Below the pieces are notes generated by a model. The model was not told the DNA's origin and made no database searches. It worked only from the letters and a program-made list of their open reading frames with translations. A program made the translations under genes and the position numbers. Below, piece by piece: positions 19,201 through 31,700 of a DNA stretch of 64,000 bases; the first letter of the stretch is position 1, and every line of letters begins with the position of its first letter. The stretch covers positions 250,619,736 through 250,683,735 of the forward strand of contig OY294067.1 of the NCBI GenBank assembly GCA_958510875.1, written 5' to 3'. The stretch is from Endomychus coccineus (taxonomy: Eukaryota > Arthropoda > Insecta > Coleoptera > Endomychidae).

Positions 19201-20190
19201 CAGGGCCGGGTTTACCAACAAGCAGATCATGCAACTGCTTGTAGGCCCCCACCCTCAGGGGCCCCTGCGCCTTCCGAGAATCATATACAGTCTTGGAAAC
19301 AATTCTTCTGTGGTATAGACATAAATCTACACGAGCAACAAGGAACGCAATGATATCATAATACCACATAAACCAGAGAGACGCACTGCTGTGCGCCCCT
19401 CCTCTCACCCCACCCGACACGTACACAGCGACTCGCACATTCTCCCGACTGGTGCTGGTATGATACTGACGTCCTACGTCCTGAGCTGGCCGCCCTGAAA
19501 TTATAATGCTCTCTCAACATATAGCAAGCTATTCTTTACGCTCTCATCGAACCATCATACCCAAGATGAATACTTTCCGATACTGTATACAACCGTCATA
19601 GCTGTGAGAAATTTCATTTTAATTTTTCTACGTACGTGAAGGACACGTACCCGTTCAATCACGAAGGACTGTTCCACATTATTTTCCATGACAACCTTTC
19701 TTTAGCAATTCCTAATCCTATTTTTTTTTAAGTTTGATGATATCAAACAGCACTGGAGAATGATCGTTCAGTAAAGTGGAGCGAATAAAGAGTTATTTGC
19801 GAACGACTGTGTCCCAGGAAATGTTAGCGGACTTGAGTGTTATGAGTATGCAACATGATAAGCTGCGATCTCTTCAGTTCCAAGTGATCATCGACCAATT
19901 TTCTGCAGTGAAGAGCAGAAAGAAAATTATGTGATGGAATCCATACCAAAAGCACTGTTGAATTCATGTTCAAGATTCAAGTTGTTCAAAATGTTGAACA
20001 TATTCAATGTACAAGATGTAAATAAATAGTTTATCGTCTATTTAAATAAAATTTATGTTCCAATTTACTTCATTTTATCTTCATTGAAAAACCTTTTTTT
20101 TGTACGATGGATCTTTTCAGGAGAGGGAGGCCCCCTCACAATGTTGTGCTTGGAGGTCCCGTAATATGTAAATCTAGCTCTGGGCCCAGC
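19201..20190 (+). mobile_element. hAT-like non-autonomous element (copy A)
   Basis: The left end CAGGGCCGGGTTTACC resembles hAT termini, and the right end has a degraded complement (AAATCTAGCTCTGGGCC). Inside is a short readable remnant of a hAT transposase carboxy terminus at 19779-19934. About 300 bp near 19290-19590 are absent from the copy B counterpart at 43187-43840. I could not define a clean 8-bp target duplication. Confidence 0.6.
19779..19934 (+). pseudogene. hAT transposase C-terminal dimerisation remnant
   Basis: The frame reads ERIKSYLRTTVSQEMLADLS, then VMSMQHDKLRSLQFQVIIDQ and FSAVKSRKKIM before a stop. The KSYLRTTVSQE...L..LS....IID.F pattern is the end of hAT transposases of the DUF4371/ZMYM1-like group. 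Only about 50 of several hundred residues remain. Confidence 0.65.
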
Positions 20191-20439
20191 AATATGTAAC
20201 ATTCGCGTTTCTTTTTATTATTTAGAAATAACAAATGCAGTAAGCTCCCAGTAGGTATTCATACAAACACACAAAATTCAACGTTTAACCTCTTTTTAGC
20301 TGATGAAATAGTGAGATAGGAAAACATCAAAGTTTTTATTACATTATTATTTCATCAACAATACAATTGCTCTATCATTTCACATTTTACTATGTGCTAT
20401 AAAATTTTATTCTTAAATTAAAGTTGATATATTGATATC

Positions 20440-20522
20440 ACTTTACTCGATTTTCAGCGCTATTACTCCATCTCCAGTCGGTATTCAAGGTCATGACGTC
20501 ATAACGCTGAACTCGAGTAATG
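20440..20522. repeat. Short inverted repeat with TGACGTCA palindrome (copy A)
   Basis: ACTCGATTTTCAGCGCTATT is followed about 45 bp later by its partial complement (ATAACGCTGAACTCGAGT). Between them lies the CRE-like palindrome TGACGTCA. The same structure is kept in copy B at about 44148-44222. It could be a small MITE or a regulatory hairpin. Confidence 0.45.
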
Positions 20523-23380
20523 GAAGTTACAAATAAAAGTGATAACAAGATAGTAGTTCCAATTTTATTACGTATCACTGTAATTTGTAAGTTACGTTAA
20601 ACGAATTTAGGCGGAAAATGGTGTCTAATTTGAAAATACGTATGAAATTTCCTATCACACAGTGAAGGGTGAAACGAAAGAATTTCTCAATATACTTATA
20701 ATATCATCTCTGGATAAAGAGAAATCTGTGCCTAACTAAGTCACAGTAATTAACGATTCATTATTAAGATAATGACCCAAAACTTAACAAGAATGGTACA
20801 TTTTACTATCAGTTATCAAGTTCCTGTATAAAAAAATAGCAATTTAGATAACTTTGTATATTGGCAAAGTTGTTTTCTTACCGGCTTCACGATACAGAAT
20901 TTTACACTTATTCTAACCGAATGGTAAGAAAGATATAAACTCACAAATACTTCTGACTTGGACAATGTCAGCTAAAGTGAAGGCCAAATGGCTCTGTATC
21001 TGAGAAGTACTTCTTATATATTGAGTAATAAGTTAATATTTTATGGTTTATAACTGCAAAATTAGAAAGCAGGAATGTGACAGTATAAAGTATAAAGTAA
21101 TTCTTTATGTTCCAGGAGTTCATAATTAATCTCTAATTTGGTGTTCGTTTGCAGTTGTATTCCTTTGACTTTGTTATATAATTAACATTACATTTAGTTT
21201 TGCGTGCCAAACATGAATTGATCACGTGAAAATGTTTAAGATGAAGCATTGTTTGATTCCATTATAATCAATAATTTTGGGCGGTAGACTTCTGATTTGA
21301 AATTGATAGATTCCTTTTCTTAAATAAATTGAATTTGACAGATTCCAAATTGACAAATTATGTTATTTGAGCGGTTTCAGTCTCCGATAGTTTGATTTTT
21401 GCGCGTGAGTAAATTTAATTAGTAATCACTATTTGACTTCTAGTATGGAATTAAGCCTTTAATTCATTTTGTAGAATTACATCATTGCTCGACTAATCCT
21501 TAGCAGCCAATATTATATTAAGCACAATCATATGAAAATTTAACTCGTTCAAATGAGGGAGGTGTGCATGTAACAAGACATCTACAAAGAAAACACTTCA
21601 CCTGAGTTAAAAAGTCTGAAATAATTAGACAATGGTCATATCTATATGTTGGTTCAAGAACAATTAATTTAACACCTATAGTGGCAAATTCTGAGAAAAA
21701 ATGTTGTTTCAAAATTGTTAAAATTGATGTTACAAGACCTGGGCAATATGTATACATGAAATAGTTGACTTGAAAAAGTTTTGTTTGTTTATTTTTGCTA
21801 CTTTTATTCCCATTGTTATGTTTACGGGATGAGGTCTTGTAAACATTGGTTCATTATGATGTAATTTATATCTTGATGTTAAATACAATGAATCGATTGT
21901 TTACGTCCTTTTGTGAACTGAGTTGTACTTGTTGAATAATTGAAAATGTTTCCTGTGTGCCCAAGAATATTCTTTATAATTCAATATCCGAGGAAGTTTG
22001 TGTCAAGACCATAGTTATTGTTAAAGATATCAGCAAAGCAATTCAAGCGAAGTATGCAAAACAATGGTATTGAACGAGATTATTTGAAATACAAGTTTAT
22101 TCAAACTTATGACATTATCATTCTGTAAAATCTAAGATATTTTTAATTAGATCACCTACCTACGTATCATTCGTAACTATGCAAAAACATTCGAAGTATA
22201 AACTACATCTCATAGAGATACATCATAGAATTGAGAATTCTAACAGTTACTTATGAATTAAAATACGTACCTATCTACGGTTGTATATAAAATAAAAAGG
22301 CTTAAGATATGAATATCTCGTTTACAACTTTAAAGTGTATTATAAACCCTATTTCTCACAACCATCATCTCAAATCAAGTAATTATGACAGATTTATTTT
22401 GATGAAGTGAAGTTCCTCAGAGATATCAATAAAATTCAGAGCTTTTTAATCCTTCATTTGATCATTTCACAATACAGTTTTTGTGAGAAAGAAAAAGAGC
22501 TTACTTCTTTGAATTATATTACAAATATATGACTGATGTCTGATGTCTGAACTATAATTTGTTAATGGAATTTTGATTATATAACAAATTGCTTCTGAAT
22601 ATTTTATGAGTAATGAATAGATAATGACAGAAAAACTGGAAAAGGAAGCTCTGACATGAGTAAAAGATGAAGAAGTATATTATTTCCAATATAAGACTAT
22701 AAATAAATAATATTCGAGCGTATCGCAGTATTATATGTATAAGAATAATTATTATCCCTGGAAATTATTTCAGTCCAAATTGATGATGTGAATTACAGTT
22801 TATTTTTCTACAATAATAAGGATTCTCAATAACTACTAATTCTCTAATAATCTATGATATATTGAGCATTGTTTTCAATTTGATTCTAATATTGTTGGTT
22901 CGTTCAAGAATTCTCGGTAACCAGGATAATGTTTGATTATGAGTATGACATACCTCATAATACGGACCGAAACATCAAATATCAGTTTGAAATATGTCCA
23001 TGCCATATTCATATTCAAGAATGACGACATATTTCTTAATATTCTTCTCACTATATTTAATTTCCAAGTTTTTCCAATCCTTAATTCAGAGCGAATGTAC
23101 GAAAGCAGTTTCAAATGAAGTTTTGGTTTCAACAGATAACTTAAAACATATCATATTTTATTGTTTATTTCCTACGAAACCTATAACAGCATGGGAGGGA
23201 ATTAATTACGTATGTGTATATGATAAAACTATTTTATAATATAAATCTTCTTCAATAATTATTTACTTATTATTAATATTAATTGTAAGAGACTGAAATC
23301 CAACTACAAATGCGTCACTTGTCACTTGTGTTATATCAGTTATATTTCATTAATATTAATCAAGGCAGTTTCAAAGGGAA
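20523..23380. other. Duplicated intergenic sequence, no gene recognised
   Basis: The sequence aligns with about 44225-46790 of copy B. The open frames in each copy do not keep matching ends and carry different indels, so I see no supported gene. One similar frame occurs in both copies (22875-23132 and 46366-46629, minus strand, containing RNMSS and YREFL). It may be a conserved exon relic, but the copies differ by indels. Confidence 0.4.
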
Positions 23381-23609
23381 TATGATATGAGTATGTTTGA
23401 AAGTGTATGTGTGATGGGGATGATTGTTTGCTCGTAATGTGTTTGGATTTCAATATCACATACATAAACATCAAATAATTTGTTGAAATTATAACACTGG
23501 AGCATAAGAAACATGTGAAGTGTCGTACATGAATAAGACCAAAAATATTCTCAAATTAGTCTATATTATGTTACTTGTGATTCTAGCTAAATTTTGTTTC
23601 AAACTCAGA

Positions 23610-23930
23610 CTACACGAGAGGGAAACCTATAATGTTCGCAGAACATCGTGTTAGCCAATAGTGAAATGTAGGGAGAGGAAATAGGCATTCGTATTTTTCT
23701 TGAAGGTTTGGAGGTTATAGGCATAGGGAAAGACCTCACTAGGTAAAGAGTTTCACAATTTTGCTGTTCGATAAAAAAATGAAGTCTGGTAGGAAGAAGT
23801 TCGGCAGGTCTCGAGCTTGACAGTGAAGGGATGACTAGTTTGAACTCGTCCAGTCCGCCTATCTGGAATCTCTCGTGGTGGAACAGACGAAAATTCTAAC
23901 GAACACCGACCATCGAAATATCTCTAGAAC
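23610..23930 (-). mobile_element. Jockey-like reverse transcriptase 3' fragment
   Basis: The sequence parallels 7570-7900 (GAGGGAAAC, then GAACATCGTG and the LETCRTS-encoding block). It is a dead fragment of the same family, absent from the equivalent point of copy B. Confidence 0.6.
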
Positions 23931-23993
23931 ATGTAAGAATATAATAATCGAATGCTTCATGACAGTATTCCCTTTTTGTTATCAACTGAGTAT

Positions 23994-24044
23994 TCATATT
24001 TTGCTCCTTAAAAGTGTGATGAAAGTGTAAACATTTAATGCAAT
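23994..24044 (-). pseudogene. Isolated last exon of a third odorant receptor
   Basis: After a TATATGTTGCAG acceptor the minus strand reads IALNVYTFITLLRSKI then TGA. It is the same length as exon 5 of the two receptor genes and clearly related (IVKTVYTFITIFRSRI). No exon 4 with an NWY block lies nearby on the right, where non-LTR debris follows, so this is probably a relic of a lost copy. It could be the end of a gene whose other exons I cannot see. Confidence 0.65.
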
Positions 24045-24400
24045 CTGCAACATATAAACTAGATTGTTGAATTGTTCCATTCAATATACATTAATTCATA
24101 TTTTCAGTAGGGAGAGGATTTACCACATGCGTTATACAAATATTGTATATTTGTAGGATTCTGATTGGCTAAAATGCACTGAAATGCCTGAAAATGTTTT
24201 AAAATCATGTGAACAATCATAATCGGGATCTTTATATAGCAGGGAGCTATTATAATTTTCTGTTGCTTCGTCCTGAATTAGAGGTGGGCTATAATTGGGA
24301 CGAGGTCTCTCGTCATGAGTTCTGAAAGACAAAAATAATTAATATTTTTTTTTACTATGATACATCTTCTGGTTGTATTATCACTATAGTGATATATCAG
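24045..24400. other. Unassigned, with a possible exon-like minus-strand frame
   Basis: Minus-strand 24332-24132 is open for 66 residues (THDERPRPNYSPPLIQDEA) and begins beside a CTTTCAG acceptor-like sequence, but no donor follows. I do not recognise it. Confidence 0.2.
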
Positions 24401-24930
24401 TTTGGAATCTCGATAGGTGATGCCTCATACCTGATCCCTCTATACCCAAGGTTCTTGGATCAGCGCGATCCCTAGCTGATAATTGGTCAACATTCTGGAA
24501 ATCACCGCCGATGCACCCTTGGCGTGATGAATATTCATCTGGACAATATCTATGCTCGCCATCTTACCTACCTACGTGAATTCTGTGGGGGTATCATCCC
24601 TTCCGTAGGAAGTGTTGTCCTCTTCTTCTTCTTCATCCTCCATTATTGTGCTCTCGGAAGATAATTCTCTCTTGGCGCCGTAGAGGTTGGAGATGTGTGT
24701 GGTCTTCATACTCTCCACACCATCTTCTTTGAGCATGCTGAGAGGCACCTTCCCTATTTTTTCTTCATTTTCTTTCTTCAGGACGTGAACGAGGACTTTT
24801 CCAGACCGATAGAGGATGTTGTACACGTTGTTCTTAATGTTTTGGTAGGATAGTTTGTCTATCTCTGCCCTCAAGGTTTGGAAGGACCTTCCATTGGGAG
24901 GAATCCTCCGGTTTGAGCTCCTATCAGCGG
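24400..24930 (-). mobile_element. R1-like non-LTR retrotransposon fragment (copy A)
   Basis: On the minus strand, 24874-24572 encodes an acidic-ended piece (SESTIMEDEEEEEDN), probably the end of the first ORF. Then 24560-24440 reads MASIDIVQMNIHHAKGASAV and IALIQEPWV. That is the start of an apurinic endonuclease domain in which the QEPWV motif holds the catalytic glutamate. The frame then stops. The same fragment at 46790-47335 marks the right edge of copy B. Confidence 0.7.
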
Positions 24931-25179
24931 TCTGACATCGCCACTAATTGAAATGTGAGCCTAACCAAATCGGTGGATAAACACACTTGCTACTGAAAGA
25001 ATCCAATTTTAATATTTCATTGATGAAGTATTCAATTGTTACGTCTCTGGTTAGCTGAGATTTCTCATTCTAAAGAATTGTTTGATAATTGGTCATGAAT
25101 ACTTTAACAACTTGGATGATGCCATGAAGTTTTCTTATGATACACGTTCATTACTGTATCTCATAGAAAGGTTATTTGT

Positions 25180-25500
25180 TCGCAAAATTAGATACGCTCG
25201 CACACCCTCCATTTTTTCCGTATTGTCCTGAATATTCGATTCTGACTCAGACACGCTTCGAAATTGGCATCTAACGCCGAAATAAGAGGAAAGCTCATCG
25301 AATGCCCAATTGGCTCTCGTTTGTTTTGGACTTTTGCGAAAGCAATTGGTAGAAATTTCACTTCCAGTTCATCCCCTCACCTAACCAGAGATGATGAAAC
25401 ACTGCATCAACACAAGAAAAAGCCACCCTTTCTGCAAATTCCAATTCCACAATGGAAGGACCCTCTTAATATTGCTGCCATCGGTATCCATATGCCTTAA
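25180..25500 (+). mobile_element. Non-LTR reverse transcriptase fragment
   Basis: Plus-strand 25264-25500 encodes SRLFWTFAKAIGRNFTSSSS followed by a PHLTRDDETL-like stretch. This resembles the segment between endonuclease and reverse transcriptase in jockey/I-group pol proteins, where FW.LAK....NF..S..PPL is common. It ends quickly in unrelated sequence. Confidence 0.5.
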
Positions 25501-25912
25501 ATTATTCGGCATGATGTCAATAACGAAAAGGCTGTAGACCAGACATAATTCCACCTGTCATTCACAGTTTGCAATTGTGGGATTTTAAAACAGCAACATT
25601 CGAGGAAGACAGAACCGTAATTGAGTGTTCCAAAGCAACGAGAGATTCTCCTTTCAATCATTTTATTCAAATTTGCAGTTTCGTTATATTAGCGAAGAAC
25701 TATTAACCCATTGACACGGTGATACCTACAAATAACAGGAATCCCTTCTCTGACAATACATATATAGAACTCCATTATATATAAATCATGATGTATATTG
25801 TATTAACCAGGAAAGAAAAAGTGAATTACCAAATGGACATTTCAGGATTGTCGAGGATCATTCAAGGTCGAAGTATTAATTCCCGTGATAATATTATGAG
25901 TTTGATGAACTG
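25500..25912. other. Unassigned spacer between the two duplication copies
   Basis: No feature is recognised. The sequence is not matched in copy A or B, so it lies between the copies. Confidence 0.4.
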
Positions 25913-26636
25913 TGCTTGCTCCTCGAACCATTTGATATTTCTCACCACCAGGGGCCAAGAGTGAACCATGTATATACGGAGCATATCTCTTCTCTATCTC
26001 TACTATAATACTATTTTCTACTTCAAATAATTCACATATCTCGTGTTGTTGAAATTGATTGATTCGGTTAATATGGTTAATAGAGGAAGATAATTATTTG
26101 AGTAACCACACATACTGGAAGCATAGATTCATGGAATTATAGTTTATTGAGTGTAAAGATGTAGGTTCATGCAATGTTTTTTGCTTCGGACCTGTCTGAC
26201 CCAATTATTGATAAACCTGGTACTATATCGTCTTAACGAGAATATCATGGTGATAACGTAAATTCAGCTTACATCATTTACGGGAGATAGGAAAGAGAAC
26301 CAAAATGTAACAAAAAAATTGAGTGAATTGGATCAGATTCAAATAGCCTTCTACAAATAATACAATACGGTTAAAAACCGTCTAGATTTGTCATACAAAA
26401 TGTAAAAAATTTTGGGATCAACGTTAACAAAGCTAGGTATAAAACAAAGTACCACAGCTATAATAGAGTAAGCCTGATTTTCATCGATTATAATCGGCTT
26501 AAATGAATTGATATGCTACTCTACAGAACACAAATGAGATACTTTATGAATTTTTCATCTATTTTATTTGAATAAGATATAGTATTCTATAATGAATAAT
26601 AATACTCGAACGATCGGGTCGTTACAACTGAACGTG
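25913..26636 (-). mobile_element. Solo LTR-like insertion, 724 bp
   Basis: The plus-strand ends are TGCTTG and CGTTACA, and ACTG flanks both sides (25909-25912, 26637-26640). Read on the minus strand it begins TGTAACGACCCGATCG, close to the start of the insertion at 61612-62927. A 4-bp target repeat and TG...CA ends suggest a Gypsy-type LTR. No internal coding region is present. Confidence 0.55.
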
Positions 26637-26806
26637 TCTTCAGTTATATGTGTAGTGATACAGTATTTCCGTCTGAGAGCATTAACCATTTTAAAGTGAA
26701 GATTCAATGGACTCCATTAATGTATTTGGAAGAATAACCATATCACTATTGATTGCTGTGTAGGCAACTATATCAACGTTCTTGGTTCCTCAGTAGTTGT
26801 ACCGTA

Positions 26807-26821
26807 CAAAAGACACCTAAG
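26807..26821. mobile_element. 15-bp mariner remnant or excision scar
   Basis: Between TA dinucleotides at 26805-26806 and 26822-26823 lies CAAAAGACACCTAAG. Its start resembles the first bases of the mariner at 773 (CGAAGACAAG). The flanks match the mariner flanks in copy A. Confidence 0.55.
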
Positions 26822-27129
26822 TATGTGATGATAAATCTCATCTCAATCTACCAATAAGCAGTCGATAGGCCAGACTAACTGCCGCGGCTAATTTTCTCGA
26901 ATATCTATTTGATTATGACCCACCATATCAAGTAAAGTTCAGTTTACCATGTTACATACTCCGTCCGTAACAGGTTTGGGTTCCAGTAAACAAAAAACCC
27001 AAATCTATATACAAATGTCTTGCTTGACAGACTGACTGATTCACAAAATTCGCGAAACTTTGGCAGGTAGGTACTTTATACGACGCTAAGAGAGAATCTC
27101 TTGAAATTGGATAATTGGTGGAAATCGAT

Positions 27130-28190
27130 ATATTGTAATGTTTTCGACAGCTCATGTGTAATCAGCTCATTGATTTTTTATGTTTTTCATGTTTTGAGTA
27201 ATAAGAAAATCTTGTGGGCCAGAAGGAGAATGTTGGTAAAGGCAGGAATTGGAATTTTCGTTGAACGTTCGGAGGTTATAACCACAAGGAAATACTTCAC
27301 TATGCGAAAACTTCCATAACTTCTCCGTTGATAAAAAAAATGAAGTCTGGTAGGAAGAAGTTCGGCAGGTTTCGAGCTTAGTAATGAAGACGTGACCATC
27401 TTGAGTTCGTCTAGTACACTTACTTGTGATATTCCGTGGTGGAATAACACACGGAATTCATGATGAACACCGAACATGGAATCATCTATACAAAAGGGGG
27501 AGATCGCCTACCTCTCTAAGATGTTCAAGAGTTGCCAATGAATTCGTAAGTGTGACATCACCATGCAGATGAATAGCAGTTCCCTTCTGAATAGAACGTA
27601 ATGGCTTCAGCTTATGTTTGAGAGCTGGACCCCAAACATATGAACAGTACTCCAGGACGGGTCGAATCTGTGCCTTGTAGATCATGAGGAGCTGCTGGCA
27701 TGTATAGTTACTTTTGGCACGGAATAGAATAATACCAACTTTTTGTGAATCGCCTTTCGCAATAATCCTGACAAGATCGTCCATGAGAGCAGAGAGCCTT
27801 TATGGAGCATATACAAGCTTGAGTTTGGTTGCCTTAAACTATACTAGGTTATCAGATTCCTATTTCAAAATCTTTGCCCGATCTTCAGTTATTGCGCTTA
27901 CATGAAGGTGGCACCCAGGTGTCAATTTGAATTCCCTAAGGCAACGTGCCAGTTGAAGCAACGTTGAAGTCGGGTTGACAAATTTTTGACTCAAAATTCC
28001 GAATGTCAGGTGTTGGGGTTGAACTGACGTTGAGAGTATCACAGTTGAATCAACTTTGTATTAACGTGTATAGTTAACGTTCAACTTTGCAGTCCTGAAA
28101 TCTCGGAAAACGTTCATGACAAACGAAGTTAGCTTCGAATTCACTATTTATAATACAAGTTATACATGTTGATTCACCATGTTTCAGAGT
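27130..28190 (-). mobile_element. Jockey-like retrotransposon 3' fragment inserted in copy B
   Basis: The fragment is inserted between sequences that adjoin at about 2099 in copy A. Minus-strand 27784-27482 is open and reads FRAKSNYTCQQLLMIYKAQI, RPVLEYCSYVWGPALKHKLK and LTNSLATLEHLREVGDLPLL. This is the thumb/carboxy-terminal part of a jockey-like reverse transcriptase. Downstream, in other frames, come LETCRTSSYQTSFFLSTEKL and SEVFP. It is the best preserved piece of this family in the window, but frameshifted. Confidence 0.8.
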
Positions 28191-28657
28191 CACCAGCCGC
28201 AACTGTTATGGCGATATAATCGAGATGTTTATAAGTAAGAGATGCACATATGGGGAAGTGGAAAGAGCTGAAAATACAACATGCAGACTTATTTAATATT
28301 GACAGACTATCTGCTTCATACATATACGTCTGTATCTTCACCCAATGTGTTTTGGAAGCTCACTCCATTATGAGTGAGTGTGAATTAAGTTTTATTTATG
28401 TCATCGTGTAACAATCACACCTAAGCGTTTGTGTGTGGCTCCAACAAACAGAATCCACGACCATTTCGAATAATAATCAACATAAACATAAAATCATACT
28501 GATGGCGTCAGGTAAATAGGAATAAAAAAGCAAGAGACAGATTACTAGCTCAGTTTTAAATCTATTTGCCAAGATAATCAAATATATAGATTCACAATTT
28601 AGGCTTATACTCAAATATCTTCAGTGATGAATTCCATGTTTCAGGTTATCTTGATAA

Positions 28658-28708
28658 TCATATTCTGCTTCTAAAAATTGTGATAAAAGTATAAACCGTT
28701 TTGACGAT
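28658..28708 (-). CDS. Odorant receptor copy B, exon 5 (last)
   Basis: The exon is 51 bp after a TTTTTGTTGCAG acceptor. The protein IVKTVYTFITIFRSRI is identical to copy A despite silent base changes. Confidence 0.88.
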   Translation of the reverse strand: MVKTVYTFITIFRSRI

Positions 28709-31700
28709 CTGCAACAAAAATTGAATATCTATAAATAAAGCCTATGAATGAGGTGCGTTTATTTAAAAAGGGAGATACATGTCCACAAAAATTTAAAATA
28801 GATTTCAACCGGCTTATCTTCCTTTGATAGTCATTCGTCAACCCTCAAAATCAAGTTAGTAAAAATAATCATGTTCCGTGAAATACTCTATGAGAATGCA
28901 AACCGTTCTGTGAAAACAGTGTATGATTGCACCATATTAGTAGTTACATTTATTTATTAAATTAGTGAAAAGCGAAATGTTAATAGTTATTTTATTCAAG
29001 CTTTAAAATGGATTTTCATCACGTAATGCTCAATTTTAATTTTAAAATAATAATGTAAGGTTATAAAATAAATCTATCCAGAGCTACTTGAAGTGTGTTA
29101 GATATTTCTTATATTAGCAAAGATGTAATCAGCATGTTGAAGTTAAAATTTTGGGAAAATGATCCTGTTAAACAACAATCGTTGTGCTAGAAACTTTGGT
29201 TTTGGGCACATGAGCCGATTTCCAAGTTATAACCATCGACATATACATGTATATGTCGATGGTTATAACAGCTAAGCATTATTATCCTCGTAGACTTAAC
29301 CTGATCAATTGAATAACTAACATAGCCGCGGATATCTAGATAATTGAATACTCACTTTTAAAAATACGAATAAGTCAACATCAGCAAACAGACCCACTTT
29401 CAGTGCTAACTTTTTCTGGGATTTCATCATCATAACTAGTAGCATTTTTTTGGATTTCGTATCTAAAATATACCAGTTGGTTTTGTAAATAGCATTGCTC
29501 AAATTGGTATTCTGTAACACAGATCAGAAAGTAATCAAATATACCATCTAATCAATTGTATAATCAATTATATAAGATGCGAGTCATAAAATGTAGATGT
29601 ATCGCTACCGAAATTCAATTTCATTGGGGTACTCGCAGATTTTCATCTCATGTTTTCAGTTTCAGTAATGACGAAGTATATATTACAGCTTTGTATGGCA
29701 TGAAATTGAAACTTGTTTTTATAGATTGTTCGGATATTTCGAAAGTTGATTGCATTAATTGAATTGTATAAATGAAAACACGCGATGGACCTGACTGGAA
29801 ATTTCACATCAACATTTTTCGGAAATTCTTCTGGAGGAGTGCCGTGAAGCAATTTATAGTGGACAACAGAGGGCCAATTTGCTTGTATGGACCAACGTCA
29901 GGCCTATTTGCTTGTATGGACCTGACGGTCGTAAACGGGTAATTCCAGTAGATCTGGCATTTTTCGTTTCCGACAACGGACTCAATATATCCTGGCATGT
30001 GAGGCAGAACCGGCTCTTGGTCTATTTCGTACGAGGGCCTTAGATGGTAATACATCACGATAGCGAAGGGTGTACGCCGAGGCCGTTAGGTACCAAGTAG
30101 CCATCATCAGAGTAAACTAAATCAGAAATCAGAATGTACCTGTTGGAATACTGTTTTCTGTTGTACTTTGACTACTCTAGAGGGAAATCTATAATGTTCA
30201 AAGAACATCGTGTGAGCCAGCGGTGAAATGTTGGGAGAGGAGATAGGCATGAGAATTGTCTTGAAGGTTTAGAGGCTACAGGCATAGGGAAAGACCTCAC
30301 TAGGTGAAGAGTGGAACAACTTCGCTGTTTAATAAAATAATGAATACTGATAGGAAGAAGTTCGGCAAGTCTCGAGCTTGTCAAGGAAAGGGGTGACTAG
30401 TTTGAGCTCGTCTTGTCCGCCTATCTGGAATCTCTCGTGATGTAGAAGTATACCTACGAGATTTCCGATGAAGACAGATCATGAAAATATCTATAGAGAA
30501 GGGAGAAATCTAGTACATTTCTACGATGTTCTAGAAAGGAAAATGAACACGTAACTATTGTAACGGTGCGCCGAGACTATATTTTATAAATCTGAACTTA
30601 CTCCAGATTTAAATTTGCCAGGCAAGTGAATAAGTTTGAAAGTCTATATCACCGCTGGACCTCTTACTTGTAACAGTCTACTGGGTATTATTTCAGGTAG
30701 TGTTGATACCTCATCAACGTATTCTATGAATTGAGAGAATTGTTCGTTAGAACTTGTTCGGGTATCGAAGATCTTAGTTGATCCGTATACCCTTGAGGCT
30801 CTTTAAAGCTGCGACCACTAGGTGTATATTTCAGTCCACCTAGAAGCGGTTTTTGACTACGATGCCTTGATCCCTTTCACGGGATCGCCTCGAATTTCGT
30901 GCAATCATGTCTTCATATCTATTCAAGCGTAAATTCGGAAGGTCGTATTCGATGAGAGGTGATTAGGAATTAACAGGTAAACTCGTTAATCAAATTAAAT
31001 AATAAATATATATTGAATAAAAGTTAACAAAATGTGGTACACCAAAATCCAACAAACGATCATAAGATTAATCCAAACCGTAGAAATGGGAATGAAACAT
31101 ACATTTAAAGACGTCAAACTCAGGTTCACCCCAAATGGGAACCTGTGAAATCGTTATCAATGTCGCTAGTTCTGCCCCTTTTGCCAGCGAGCGAGTTCCT
31201 GCTCCGGTTCTCTCATGAGAGTTGGAATCAGTGAAAGCTAATTGGTACGATCTCCGGACAGTTATCGCGAGCTCGATCACGCCGATGATTCGATAGATAA
31301 TATTCAGAATTGAAGAATTCTTCTCTTTCTGGTAACCTGGGGCAAGCCTTACGACCTGATACTCGATCATATCCCCTTAGTGATATCAGATAAACGGAAT
31401 TTGTATTGAACACTCAAACTGGCCTGAATGGCTAAAGAAAAACATAAATTAACAAACTAAACATTGGCGGGCGGAACGTGAAGGTTAAATAACCGCATTA
31501 TATTATATCGCTGATTCGGAGGTTGAAGTCAATATAACAGCTATTTTTCGGCAATCAAAATGCATTTACCCTGTTGGTCTAATATCACAATTCCCTCTCG
31601 AATCCCTTGTAGAACTAAGGCACATTGAATTTGCACACTCGAGTTCTACGTCGATTTAAATTATGGATGTTATGGAATTGTCACAAAATGATTTTAAGGG

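Larger units (their letters stand above)
605..24930 (+). repeat. Segmental duplication, copy A
   Basis: Blocks through this interval recur in the same order and orientation in 26645-47335. Anchors are 605-770 with 26645-26806, 1815-2810 with 26822-28940, 3180-3725 with 28960-29512, 4990-5390 with 29560-29810, 10340-11320 with 32890-33920, 13310-14570 with 33920-37010, 14880-18700 with 38820-42600, and 18700-24930 with 42600-47335. The copies differ by nested transposons: the mariner, the long-TIR element, the 11.4 kb foldback and a 154-bp insert occur only in A, while the solo LTRs and the 34.2 kb foldback occur only in B. Both copies retain a full receptor gene. Edges are judged by eye. Confidence 0.85.

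Noticed and set aside
21518..21757. Minus-strand frame of 79 residues that looks protein-like
   Set aside because: It is not open in the matching part of copy B (about 45330-45540).
22875..23132. Possible receptor-like exon conserved with 46366-46629
   Set aside because: There are indels between copies and no clear 7tm_6 motif; kept only as a remark.
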